A stretch of DNA of 64,000 nt, taken from Aristolochia californica. Taxonomy: Eukaryota; Streptophyta; Magnoliopsida; Piperales; Aristolochiaceae. Shown one piece after another: positions 23,434 through 35,909 of the stretch. The notes under the pieces were generated by a model. The model saw only the letters and a list, made by a program, of their open reading frames with translations. It was not told the DNA's origin and did not search any database. Position 1 is the stretch's first letter; each line of letters opens with the position of its first letter. The stretch spans positions 31,741,708-31,805,707 of the forward strand of contig JARWKL010000009.1 in assembly GCA_029961685.1 (NCBI GenBank), in the 5' to 3' direction. The translations under genes and the position numbers were made by a program.

Positions 23434-26400
23434 TTACTTGGGAAGAGGGACATCAGCAAGATCTTCTCTATAGGGCACCACATCCATGCCATGATCCCCG
23501 TCATTCCCATAGAGGCCTTTCTCCATTTGTGTCTGCGCGGAAGCTTCAAGCTTAGGCGTGGTGTCTATGTACGTCACCACCACGTCTTTCCTGAAGGTCA
23601 AGTAAATCACTGCAAGCACATATACCGCCATGAGAGGAAAGACCAAGATGCCGATGAACACGTTGGCCACCTTCGGGAGGTTGTTGTCGATCAGCCAACC
23701 CACGAAGCCGGTGCTCAGGTAGTACACGTTAATGCCGATGATGCCCATGCCCAGGACCCATGAGAACACAATTATCTGCAAATTTAATTCGAATCATAGG
23801 CATGACTGATAGTGGAGATCAATAGAATTGTCTGTAACTTGACTTACATAAATTGAGTTTTTGAAAGGACCCATCTTGGTCTTGCTGCTGCTGAACTTGA
23901 GGAGTGGAATCAGAGCAAACGGCAGTTCGAAGGAGAGAATCATCTACAAGGGAAGCAAATACATTAACAACAAGCAGAAAAGCCAGGGAGAATGAGTCAA
24001 GCTCCTATAAAATAAAGGGAAGATAAGAATCACCGATGCTATGATGATGAGGCGGCCGGCACCAGATGAGCCACCGATAATGGAGACAATCAAGCTAGGG
24101 GTGATGGCAATGCACCTGGTCATCAGGTTTCTTATCCATTTCTTCATCTTTAAATCCAGAAATCCCTGCCCATACGAGACAAAAGATTAGTTTACGATTT
24201 GACAAATCTTTTGGAGATGTTTAAGAGAGAAACGTTTGTTTAAGAAGCACTTGCCTGCATTATGAATTGACCAGCGTAAGTGCCGGTGATCGTAGAGCTC
24301 TGGCCTGATGCCAACAGAGCTATGGCGTATACGACGGAACTTGATTTTCCCAACACATTCTATTGAATCCAAAAACAGATAAACATTACTGTAAATTGGA
24401 GGAATATATCTCTTCTACTGTAGCAGATGAGGTCAGCAGCAGGTGAACTAACCTTGAGCAAGAAAGAGGCAGAATTGAGTGTCAGATCACTGCATTTGTC
24501 ACTATTTTCCTTGGAAAGATCATCGGCCAAGCAGATAGTGCCCGAGACGGAGATGACCGCTACATTAATGAGAAAGGCCACAAACAATGCGAACCCACTC
24601 TCAATTAAGAAGTACCTGCAGGCGTTCTGGAGGAACACTCGATCGACAAATATTCAGTTCATTTCCCTTCGTTGCAACTAAGAATTTCAGCTGTTAATTC
24701 GATTCCCCGTATACTTACATTGATACCATGAACAGACGGAGGCACTTTTCTTGACAAAACAAGCGCCGAATGGAGGAAGAGGTTGTGGCTGTCGATGAAG
24801 CAAGAAGAAATCTTCTCAACCATGAATTCGTTTTCACAGAAAAATAAAGTTTGGAATTTTAATGAGATTAGTTAGGATAAGATGCAGGTCGTTACGGCAT
24901 CACTAGGGCTCCCAAGAGAGCAATGGCGTCTCCGGTGGCTCCGCTGCCCTTGAGTTTTGGTATGAACATTCCCTTCAATACTTCTTTTGCTGGGGGTTTC
25001 ACGTAGGCCAGTTCTCCGAAGTAGCAGCCGGCCATGACAAATACCAGTATGGATATCAGGAGTTCCAGCTTCCTCACCTGCAAAATTAAAGAAAATTTCA
25101 AATTAACAGTGACGTTTATACCTTACATCTATATAAACTTCCGTAGAAGTTTATTATTGTAATTTTTTTTATCCTTCCAGACTAAAAAATTGTCCTTTGG
25201 GGTACGTGACATCCAGACAATTCATGTGGGAGTTCCATCTAGGAGGATCATTTAAGAGAAATAAATGATTTCTTGCCCCTTGAAGCAAAATTTGCTCCAG
25301 TTGGATGTTTGATATTGAAAATTGAGTAGCCTTAATCAGTAATCTTTGTTTTCTTCTTCGGAAGAAGAAAAGAGTTGCAGATAGCAACAAAGAACCGACC
25401 TTCTTCTCCGTCTAACTTCCCTTCCCCAAACCTGACCTTTTTTATGGATTTCAGACACACGTGGTGTTAGCGAGCAGGAGTAAACTATGGTTGTTTTTTG
25501 GCGTTAATGATCAAATGGGCTGTTACTTGGAGCTATTGATCGTTTTAATGCTTTCAGAGATTCGCTGGTCTCCTGACAAAGACAAAGCACTCAATGTAGA
25601 AGAGAAAGGAGTTTTAGTTTTACCGTACCCCGTATCGCTGTAGACCGAGAAGCAACAGAGTACTGAATCCGGTGAGTAAGACGCCGATCCAAACGGGGAT
25701 GTGGAAGAGAATGTTGAGAGCGAAGGCCGTGCCAATCACTGAAGAAAATTAAACAAATCGATACAAACCCGAATTGTGGAATTGAATATTGATTTTCTGA
25801 CCGATCGTTGAAGAAGATGTCAACGCACCTTCGGGAATATCAGCTGCGATAACGGCGAGCTCTGCGAGAAGCCAGAGGCAATACTTTACCGGCGTTGGGT
25901 ACTCTGCCTTGCAGAGCTCGGAGAGATGCTTCCCTGCAAGAATTGTGAAGATTTTAAAATGACAAACCAACAAAGCTCACTTGCTCCAGTTGCATGCAGC
26001 TGGGTTCTGATTTTGTAACCTGTACTGACGCCGAGATTTGCTGCTAGCGATTGAATTATAAGGGCGAATATCAGTCCGATCAGAATCACCCAAAGCAGCT
26101 GCGCATTCGTTAAGTTAATTTCTATCAGTCGCCGATGACTCCTTTTATTAGATCATTTTAGTAAGGACATTTTGGTTGCATCCAATTAACACTTACCTCG
26201 TATCCGTGATTAGCTCCAGCTTGGAGGTCAGTTTCCACTGCAAATTTTTCATAACAAGGTTAAAATTACAGTACAGAGAGAGAGAAAAAAAAATTCTTCA
26301 TCTTACAGTTGCCAGGGTCGAGATAGGCCAAAGAGACAAGGAAACCCGGGCCTACGTAGGCAAGGAATTCTCTCCATCCAGGTCTCTGAAAATCAAAGTA

Positions 26401-26604
26401 TCCAGAAGAATAAATGAATCTTGTTCAACGAATTCAACAAGAGAAAAGCAAACAAAAAGGATAACAGTAATTCACTTTATCCTCAGATTTCTGCTGCCCA
26501 TATTTATCTCCAGTTGCAACAACATCAAGTGAAGCAATCCTGTTGCTCCCTCTCCATGACGGATGGTCTTTCCCAATTGCTGTTTCCGTTTCGTTGCTCC
26601 CCAT
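23434..26604 (-). CDS. NRAMP: NRAMP divalent metal transporter
   Basis: Thirteen coding exons (transcript order): 26476-26604, 26307-26385, 26197-26237, 26020-26098, 25829-25933, 25629-25738, 24896-25077, 24719-24788, 24453-24626, 24255-24359, 24034-24165, 23848-23943, 23434-23775. They join in phase to 547 residues, the usual NRAMP size. The metal-binding DPGN (66-69) lies in the first helix and MPH (241-243) in helix 6. The consensus transport motif ([18 protein letters not shown] onward, from 342) is intact. The C-terminus ends [13 protein letters not shown], as in plasma-membrane-type plant NRAMPs of the NRAMP1/5/6 group (recalled, not tested). The family moves Mn, Fe and often Cd with protons. 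Intron 10 uses a GC donor. The start is the only ATG before the acidic cytosolic N-terminus. Membrane localisation and metal preference are inferred. Confidence 0.94.
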
Positions 26605-26697
26605 CTTTCTCTACCAGTGTTTCTGTCAGTCAATGCTGAGCTCCTGCGCCACTCTTTCAATGGATGTCCCTGCGTTCAACCAGGTCTTCTGTCAAAG

Positions 26698-26705
26698 TAT
26701 TTATA
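26698..26705 (-). promoter_or_regulatory. TATA box of the NRAMP gene
   Basis: TATAAATA on the minus strand, 94 bp upstream of the ATG, giving a leader of roughly 65 bases with no need for a leader intron. Confidence 0.6.
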
Positions 26706-26739
26706 ACTGAAGACTACACTGGGTGGACTGGAGAACGAT

Positions 26740-29700
26740 ATCCATTAGCTCATTGTCCTACTGGTTTTGACTAATCTGAGGGAGACGAAGAGAGAGAAAG
26801 GTCGGTCGGGAGTCACTTCTCATGCAACCATTCTTTTAGAAAGTGAATAGGTTGAATCACTGCACTAAACATAAACAACAACAACAGGTTCATAAAAAAA
26901 TAACTAGCAGAAGTAATAAAACCTCTTACCAAATAGCAAGAGCATGGGTTTATTCTTAATCCATGGCTTCTAATTGGAGTGACCGAAGGGATTTATATCG
27001 TTGTTTCTGATCAAAATTTTCAGCTCAAGAACCAGCCAAGAAGCTTATTTCAGTCTTATTCAAATTGCAAAACGTCAGTGCTGCTCTTTCAGCACGTTGT
27101 GAGGGAGATGAGATAATTCTTATTACCAGTAGCCATTGTTAGCCATTGTGTTTCTTGATTGTGATTTGAGCTCACAAGTCGAGTAGATAATTCTTTTGGC
27201 GAGGTAAGGAAAGCTTTATTGGCGGCTGCGTTCCTGCTTTCCTTTCTTTTTTCTTTTTATAATTCTCTCCTCCCGTGACTGAACATTGACTTTGCCGATC
27301 GATCGTTGCTGTATCGCTTCTGGATTTGAATACTGGTTTGGAGAATAATGGGGTTTGGATCATGTGGAAGAGAGGATCTAAAGCCATGCCATTTGTAATT
27401 TAGCTAACGCAAGTCGGCATGAACAAGTGCTTCCAATTTTGTAGGACGTTTGACGTCATGAATGATGAAACGAAGAAGAGAGCTGGAGACACTAGCAGAG
27501 CGTTCACACATCGCCCTCCATCGTCATACAGAGTCGCTCAGGCATGCTTCATACCTCTCTGTACCTGCCATTTGTCAATTTCTCTGTTTTTTAATCGTTT
27601 CTCTCTAGCTCTTGTCATGCACTGGTATCGTCACCGAATTGTTTGGTGACAGCAAGAACAATAAACAAAAAGTGACACACAAGGTCTTTGCTCTTGTGGA
27701 TTGAGAGCATTGCCTGAACCTTTTAAATCTGTTTGGCAGTCTCTCTCATTCTCATTTAACCATGATATTTCTATCTCCCATTTGCAATTTGTTTGATTGA
27801 TTTCACTTTTAATTTGTTTCTCATTTTTTGGTATATGAAATCTAGCTAATGGAAATCTTGTAAGATCCACTGGGTCCTAAATAGTTTTTTTTATGATTAT
27901 TTCTATTTATTTACCCTGTTCTATCATTTGATAAATAGGTAAATAAAGAATATGTGAAATAGTGTATTCCATTTATAACTGGTTCACATTGATACTGTTT
28001 TTGAGCTTATTTCATGGACAATTTGGGTCAGTCCAAACTGGGATGTTGCACATCAAGCAAATAACAAAGGTGGCCTTGGCTTTTTAGTATTCAAAAGAGG
28101 GACATGTGCCTGGCTGTTAAGTTACGTAAATTTTTTGAAAAATTGAAGTTACAGGTAAGAAGTGGAACCCTCATTTGTTTTTTTGTTTTTTTTTTTTTTA
28201 AAGGAGGTAGGACTAGGGTTTTACCATTCGGACATAAAACCCAATTCAAACCTAATAAAAGATACAAAATTCAAAGAGAAAAAGTCAAAGGAAATGAACC
28301 ACTTTACTATCCATAACTTGCTGTTGATCATGTCAGTGACAACGTGAGCATGACAACCATGAACTGATATCTAAGTTATCTTGCAGATTTCTCCAATCAA
28401 CAAGAACTTCTGAATTGGAAATTATTTACTTCCCATCTGTCTTAGATACAAATGTCACTAATTTTTCATCAAATGGTGTGTGGTCAATGCATTCATGATC
28501 ATCTTGAACAATAATAGTTAAACAGCAAACAATCTCCTAGCAATCTCCAAACAGTAATGAAGAATAAAGAAAACAAAACAAGAGTCCAAAATAATCGACC
28601 TGCTATTATCCTGAACAATTAAGCTAAAGGAGAACCAAACTTCCACAAATGAGCAAATGAAACCAGCAAGGATAATCTTAGCATGTGTCCCATAGGAAAG
28701 ACATAACTTCAGAAAAAAGGGAGTCAAATCTTTGCTAGAGATGAATATATAGTTGGAATGTAAGAGACAAACTGTCGATAGCATATTCTTTTACCTGTTC
28801 ATATGCATGGAAGATTACTATTAACTTTGAACAACCTCCAATATCTCTTCCAGGAAGTAAATCTACCACTCTCCAATCTCAGGAAAGAAAACCAGGTCAC
28901 TATAGAAAAAAAAAGGAGCACAGAAACACCAATTTCCAGTTGAGAGTAGATGGCGGAAGTTAGAGAATGAGGAGCACTCCAGGGAGCGAAATTCTAGAAT
29001 GAACAGGTGCTAGAACAAAATAGATAAGTCCTTGCCCGTCCAAGGTCAATGCGAAAGCTGATAACAAGAACATGGGAGGAGATGAGGGCACCGAGATGAT
29101 GGGGAATATTTGGATTGAGAAAGAGAAAGAACTCAAAGAACAATAATTTTCCAGTCTGGCTTCTCCTGCCTGAAAAACCCTGGCTAAAAATTACTTCACT
29201 TTGTAGGCATAAATATCTAGGTAGATATGCGTTTTCATAAAATGCTGGAAGATTAATATCTTTGGAGATCTGTTTCTAAGAGAAAAAGAATTTCCAAAAT
29301 TTACTGGAAAGGGCAATAACAGGCCCTAAGAAACCAACACATAAAATTTTTAGTTCCTTCTTGGAATGAGGGAACACAAACAAGAGTTGTTTTCCTTTCA
29401 TTTTGATCAGACAAGATCCCCCCATTATTGTGTCTTAAGTCTACACCAAGTTACTAGCTTAAAAAATGCTTGATCCGCGTAACAAATCTAGAGCAAAAAC
29501 AACAAACGAATTCCAGCAAATAGCTGCTCTTAAAAAACATTTACCATTAGAGCCCTCTCCCAACAACAAGATTTCACAGAAGCACAGAATTAACTAAAAC
29601 TTTCTTAATAAATACAAAAACAGCATTCACATCCAGAAATTGGAAAGAGATTACCTTAAAAAATGTCCATTTGCAGATGATAGACACAAAAAATTTTAAT

Positions 29701-30000
29701 TCCTGTCCAGCTGCTCCCATTGCAGATTAAAAAAATGCGGGAATAAAAAAATATAAGAAAAAATAAATGTTATAGCTAAAAGTCAAAATCTTCAAGATGA
29801 CCGAATGATATTATATTGGACTAAAAAATAAACATGTGTGAGTAAAAGAGAAAATGAAAAGGACATTTATTACTGTGTTTAAAGAGTTGCTCAATCAACA
29901 TCTATAAAGGCTCGCACTTAGGCCAAGGCTTAGATGCAAAACTGTGGAGAGTAGCAATGGACATTATGTTAAGAAGAAATACCAAATACAACAGTCCCTC
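26740..30000. other. Intergenic DNA between NRAMP and PPR genes
   Basis: No frame resembles a known protein. The part from 28.4 to 30.0 kb probably includes the 3' untranslated region of the PPR gene on the minus strand, with an unmarked end. T runs occur near 28180-28200. Confidence 0.45.
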
Positions 30001-30033
30001 ATGAACAGTAAAGCTCATCATTGTGTAGATGGT

Positions 30034-31575
30034 CTAGGCAACAGAATGCAGAGCATCTGTGTTTATCTTCAAAGAAGCAAATAGATCTAAAACATCAACA
30101 TGACTCCGAATATATCTGGGAGACAGAGACAACAAATCATGTGCCACATTATGTCTTCCCTGCTCTAAAAGACCCTTAAACACAAGAAGAAAAACAGACA
30201 TAGAGGGGAACCTCTTGATGGTCATTGCTTTTAGAAAATTAATAGCATCTTCTCCTGTACCCTGCTTCGAAATATAGCCAATAAAAGGATCCGCAAAAGG
30301 AGGGAAACCATTAGTTCTCATCAACCCAAGTAGATCCATGGCATCTTTAAGTTTCTCCTTCTGTAATAGCCTGTCTATCATGATTTTGTATGTCGAGTGC
30401 CAAGGTTTTAATTGCTTTTCTTTGACCGTTTTAACTAAAAACTTGCATGCATCCTGTGGTCCATGCACACGGTAAAAGCCATTTATCAATACCTCAAGAG
30501 CAGAACCACCAACTTCCATGCCCTTTTTGTCTAGCAAGGTATCAAACCAGTGTATTGCCTGATCAACTTCATTGGCTGCACAAAATCCATCAATTAAAGA
30601 CACCCAGAGTTTCAAATCTGCACTTTGACCACATTTTTCCAAATTATCTAAAAAGTGAGCGGCTTCATCCACTTTTCCAGCCTTGCAAAGTCCTGAGACA
30701 ACTTCACCATATACAGTCCTATTAGGTACAAAACCGCCTTCTTCCATGGCCTCCAAAATTTTATCGCACTCACCCAATTTACCTGAACTAGTTAATGATT
30801 TCAGAACTGAGTCAAAATTCCGCTTACTCAAGTGATTTCCACCAGTGGTAAAAATCCGAATAACTCTAGAAAATAACTCCATATCTAGGTCTTTACTTGC
30901 CACTATTTTCTTCAAAAGGAACACTGAATCTTGTACCGGTGGCTTGTTCGGGCCACTCATCATAAAATCATACAAATCCACTGCTTCCTTAAGCATTTTC
31001 CTTTTGAAAAATCGCCCCAAGACCTCAATATATGTTTCTATCTCCATGAGATGTCCTTTGTTAGTCATTTTATCAACCATATCCCAGAATTCTTTAACGC
31101 ATCCTTTGCTGCCCAAAAGGCCTAGCATCACATTATAGGACTTGGAACCTAACTTCTCACCATCAGTCTCCAAAACCCAATCGAAGAACCTCTGAGCAAC
31201 CTCAGTTTTTTCACGAAGACTCAGAAGCACTGACACGATTTCTTCATGGTCTAATGGAAGACCAAGTGACTGTACTTCCTTTGTGATCTCATCAGAACTG
31301 CTTTTTTTCGAAAAAATCTCGGCCAGACGAGCGTGGTCGAGATTTTCCCGTTCCATTGCCAGTTCAGACGAAAACAAACGGTACGTGCTACGTCCTGAGA
31401 TTCCACTAGGTCCGAAAGCAACATCGGCTCTACAATGGTTGGTTATAAACGAAGGGAAAGCACTAGATACTGGAGAATCTAAAGTCGTTACCCGTTTCAG
31501 TAGCGGCGCGGATCTGCATTGGGTAGCGACGCGAGAAAATCTTCGCAGATGGATCAATCTCCACGCAGTTGTCAT
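30034..31575 (-). CDS. Mitochondrial-type P-class PPR protein
   Basis: 513 residues, single exon. The first ATG is at 31575; the open frame continues upstream to 31767 without an ATG, so that extension is left out. The N-terminus (MTTAWRLIHLRRFSRVATQC) is rich in Arg and hydroxylated residues, with no acidic residue in the first 30: a mitochondrial presequence by appearance. About eight degenerate 35-residue PPR units follow, for example from KSYNVMLGLLG, TVYGEVVSGLCKAGK and STYKIMIDRLLQKEK. There are no E, DYW or SMR domains, so it is P-class. Such proteins bind organelle RNA for stabilisation, splicing or translation. The C-terminal part (GFPPFADPFIGYISKQGTGE) resembles, from memory, the Arabidopsis At3g02490/At5g15980 type. 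The RNA target is unknown. Confidence 0.9.
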   Translation of the reverse strand: MTTAWRLIHLRRFSRVATQCRSAPLLKRVTTLDSPVSSAFPSFITNHCRADVAFGPSGISGRSTYRLFSSELAMERENLDHARLAEIFSKKSSSDEITKEVQSLGLPLDHEEIVSVLLSLREKTEVAQRFFDWVLETDGEKLGSKSYNVMLGLLGSKGCVKEFWDMVDKMTNKGHLMEIETYIEVLGRFFKRKMLKEAVDLYDFMMSGPNKPPVQDSVFLLKKIVASKDLDMELFSRVIRIFTTGGNHLSKRNFDSVLKSLTSSGKLGECDKILEAMEEGGFVPNRTVYGEVVSGLCKAGKVDEAAHFLDNLEKCGQSADLKLWVSLIDGFCAANEVDQAIHWFDTLLDKKGMEVGGSALEVLINGFYRVHGPQDACKFLVKTVKEKQLKPWHSTYKIMIDRLLQKEKLKDAMDLLGLMRTNGFPPFADPFIGYISKQGTGEDAINFLKAMTIKRFPSMSVFLLVFKGLLEQGRHNVAHDLLSLSPRYIRSHVDVLDLFASLKINTDALHSVA

Positions 31576-31899
31576 TTTCTCTAGAGCGACTAATTGAAGT
31601 ATTCCGAGCGGATAACCCAGAAAGGCGTACAAACTATTCACGGGACCTTGGAAGGAATCGCGAAGCCGACGGTTACAACGCCTGATTAGGGTTTTTGGAA
31701 GGTTTAAACTCCGACTCGCGGAAGATTGACGTGAAAGGCTGAGAGCTGCCAAAGTTCCAAGAGGCACAGTGGCGCAACATTAAGGTCACCAAGTCTTCAG
31801 CGAAGCACGCTCGCACGTTCGCTGTGTCTGTTTTTGTTTGGAGAGGACCATAGAAGTGATTTAATTGCTGAAGGACGGTTAAAATCGTCAATAAACGGA

Positions 31900-33150
31900 C
31901 TCATGACTCAGTTAATGGACTTGGTTTTTTGTGAGTCGGCTCCCGAAACCTTTCTACTTCCTTGTACCATCTCCTTCTAGACTCAAGTGATGACTCTCAT
32001 GGAGAAAAGGGGTTATTGTGGCAATTTGGCTAATACGTATTGTGACGCCATTAGCTCATTTTTTGCGTATTTAATTTTTAGGGTAATACATAAATTATGA
32101 AAATCTATTTTGTTATATATTACCTTGCTAGTCAAGGTCTTGTCATTAAATAAAAGGAAAAGAAAATCTCTATGAGAGTATATCATGGGCAGCAGTCTCT
32201 GTTGATCAGTTTTTCTTCCTCATAAACTCTTTCAAGTTACTACTATTATGGAGACTTAACCAAATCTTTATGGCAATTATATGGTTCTGACGTTCTGTTC
32301 CTTAAGGCAGTTAAATGCTAGAACAGAGTGGAGGATTTATATGAGATGGCAGAGATGCAAAAGGGGCCAAGCTCTGTTTCATAGAAAATCAAAATGGTGG
32401 AAGAGAAGAGATGAAAAGGAGCCATGCTTTATTCAAGAAAGAACTCAATAAATGTAGTTGAGATTGAATTCATTTGCGACATGAGGGCAGTGTTTTTGTT
32501 GCGCCAACTTGAAATCTTGAATGCTATTGACAAGGGCTAAGTTGAGAAACGAAAAAAATGGCTGACAGATCTGAGAGGATAAGTTAACAAGAAGATTCCA
32601 ACATTATGATAATTGAAACAGTTCAATACGTATAATATTATGATACAAGAGACCTACTGCTGCAACTATGAACAACTTTTCTACATCAAAAAGCCAAACT
32701 GCAGTCTTTACAGCTCCATTATACATGTTGTGAAATTATTTACAATAAACAAGCAAAACGAAAGGAAAGTACCTTTCTTTTTGTCCAACTGGAGCTTCAT
32801 TGCGGTGTGTCACGCATCTTTAGCTGAAATCTCAGATTGACCCAAACCGAAAAGAAAAAGGAAAAAAGGTGGACCAGCATACGCGATCATTCACATTCGG
32901 AGAAGATTGATGTCACAGTCATATAAATGGCTGATGCAACCACCCATCGAATGGCTGGTTTAATCCCCATATAATAGAACTTGTCATTTCCAGATTTAGT
33001 CGCTAGCAAATTGATCATTCTTCGGAAATGTCCAAAAAGTGAGCCTCGCCAGGGGTTGTTTATATCCAGGCTTCAGAATTCAACCAGAAAATTTACCCAT
33101 CTTTGTATATATCTTCTTCAGTCACCTGGGTCTTCCATGATGGAGGTTAC
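31900..33150. other. Intergenic DNA, no gene seen
   Basis: Spacer between the PPR gene promoter (right of 31575) and the 3' end of the COL gene. No protein-like frame. 32.6-33.15 kb may include the 3' untranslated region of the COL gene. Confidence 0.45.
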
Positions 33151-33167
33151 AGTTGAGACTGTTATCC

Positions 33168-35844
33168 TCAGTAGCTTCTTGTGCGGCTCAGTGGATCATA
33201 GTCATAGGCCTCACCAGCTTTCACAAACCGCCCCTTCTCACGCCTCCTCACATCAGCTCTTGCCTTTCTTGAAGCGTACCTTATTTTCTTCTCAAACCTA
33301 ATTCAAACAATTTTTGGGTCAGTCACTATATAATATGAAAACAAAATATTTTATGCTCCAAATAAATAGCGTAGAAAAAACTTAAAACAATAACCAAATA
33401 GAAATATCATGCAGCATTTCTTCAATCGGTTTAACTTCATATGCATAACCGTGCGTCTGAACAGGCAAACATGCATCAATACACAGATGTGAAGAATTAA
33501 TAACTCGTAAGTTGGCCCTGCTTCTCTCTCCAAATGTCTAGCAACCTTGGCAGGCTTTTTGTGCAACTTCAAAACCATAGACAGCCCAAAGCCATAAGAG
33601 ACATGGGACTTCATCCACTATCACTAGTTACATTCAGGCCTTATGAACAGACGTACTAGGGCCTGAGAAGAGGATTGCATGGATAGACTACAGACTAAGA
33701 CTTGAACCTAGCATTAATACCATGGTATGTTAGGGCCAGCTCCATACTAAAATGGCTAGCTTCTTATAGGAGGCAAATTACCTGACTTATAACCCAAGAG
33801 ACCCCTAATTGCAACAGACTAGTCCAAATAGAAACAGCACAGCAATCAGCATTAAGGCTGTTACCAGAGTAAAGAAATTTTTTTGAAAGTGAAGCCAAAC
33901 ATCTCATTACAGTAGGATAACATTCTTGACAGCTTACTTGCGAGCCTTCTTCTTCTCCTTATACCGCATCACTGCACTGTCTCTATTTGCTGTTGGAATC
34001 GAGTTCTCAGGACCACCACTTGGATACCATGGGGGTTCACCAATCATTACCATCGACGACACTCCACAATCTTGATAATCCCCAGCACTACTCTCACCAG
34101 TCATGCCAGAGAAAGAAAGTGAGAGACCTGAATGAGCTTGCCTTGCTGGAAAGCAAAAGGTGGAGTCACTTTTGGTCCCTGGATTTGACATCCCTGAATC
34201 ACCTGAGACTACATTGCTACATGCTGGTTGCACAGGTTTCACTTGTTCGATTGACGGTGCCTGTACAAAGAAAAAACATGATAAGTAATTTTATCACTGA
34301 GAAACAGTTTGTATAAAAGCCATAGCGAAAGTAGAATAATCGGTTTAACCATAACAATCTTCAAATCCAAGCAGTACTAGTTTTTAGGCATCATAGCCAT
34401 TGTACAGCATGAAATGCATGTTTTTCTCTGGCATTGTGTAAATGCATGGACCATATAATTTTTCTGAAAACGAAGAGAAATTAGATATCAGTAAAAGGAT
34501 TGTATCCTCCTTTTTCCTGAAACCCATTTAGGTTTGGGTTGATGACCACATTTCTATGTTTGAGTTTTGAAGTCACAGGTTCATAGAAGCTTATTCAGAT
34601 AGTTATTATACTACAATACTTGAAAAATACAATGCCCCACTACAATAGACTGAAGGTAACTGATGCGGGACGAAGCGCGAATTTTAATTGACATATTGGA
34701 ATGTCGGTTCATTGCTGGAATTAGAAAGAGAAAGGAGGAAAATAGAGAGGAAGAAAGAAGAACTGGGAATGAGAAATAGGAGAATTGAGTAGAATAATTT
34801 AGAAGATGAAGAAGACTAGAGAAGAAAGAAGAAGAAAAGGAGGGAGAAAGGGAGAGACCAGAAACAGGGAGATTTTATTAGTTCGTCTTCAAAGCTGAAT
34901 TCAACATCTTGTTATAGTGGATAAATAGCTAAAATTGAAATTTAAAATTCAAAAATAGATAAGATCACTATCTGATCAATTTCAATAATATCAAGAAAGA
35001 TAAACTAAAAATAAAATTAAAATTAAAATTCAAAATAGATAAGATCACTATCTGATCAAATCAAGTAAAATTATGAAAGATAAACTAAAAATAAAAATAA
35101 TTTAAACTGTAATTGTGGGGCCCAATGGGCATACTGGTGTCCCCACCAGTAATAGTTCCCGACTTACTCCTACAATTTGAACTGAATAGATGCCTCACTA
35201 CATAGGCAGTATGGCACTCAAACAATTAACCTCAGAATCCAATGTTCTTATTGGCTTACAAATACATTTTAAAGTTTTTTAGCATCTACTGCCACTAACT
35301 CAGGCACTAATTTTCCACAAAGCGAAGGGAAGAGTAACTGGAGAGCTTCAGAAAAGATATAGACAGTAGCAATAAACCCACTTTAGCTCAAGCTTCAATT
35401 AGTCATGTTCACCAAGGGATGAAATCGTTATTCCAGGAAACTATAAGAGAAACCTGCAGCTAACAGAAAGCAGATTTACTAATGTTGCTTTATGCTCAAA
35501 CCATAATCACAGGTGCCAATCTGGATACTCTCTCCCCTTTGGGATTTCTCCTATATTCTCTTTTCCTTCTTGATAAAGTCTCTCACTGTTTAAAAAAATA
35601 AAATAAAAAAATCTCCAATTAACAAGAGAGGTGATATATCCAAAATAAATGAAATTCTGCCTCATGTAGCCTCCTTTGACCTTCAGCAGCCCATTTTAAA
35701 AAATACAAATAAATTGTAAATTTTGAGATTTCTCACAATTATGACATGCACATAGGTAGCCAGTCCAGAGATAAGAAACATCACTAAAAAAGCAAAATGA
35801 CAAGGCATGCAGTAAGTCTATGAAGACATGGATGCCAAAAAATG

Positions 35845-35909
<65 letters not shown>

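Noticed and set aside
31576..31767. 64-residue N-terminal extension of the PPR protein
   Set aside because: The extended frame begins with GTG, not ATG. The ATG at 31575 starts a good mitochondrial presequence, so the upstream part is taken as leader.
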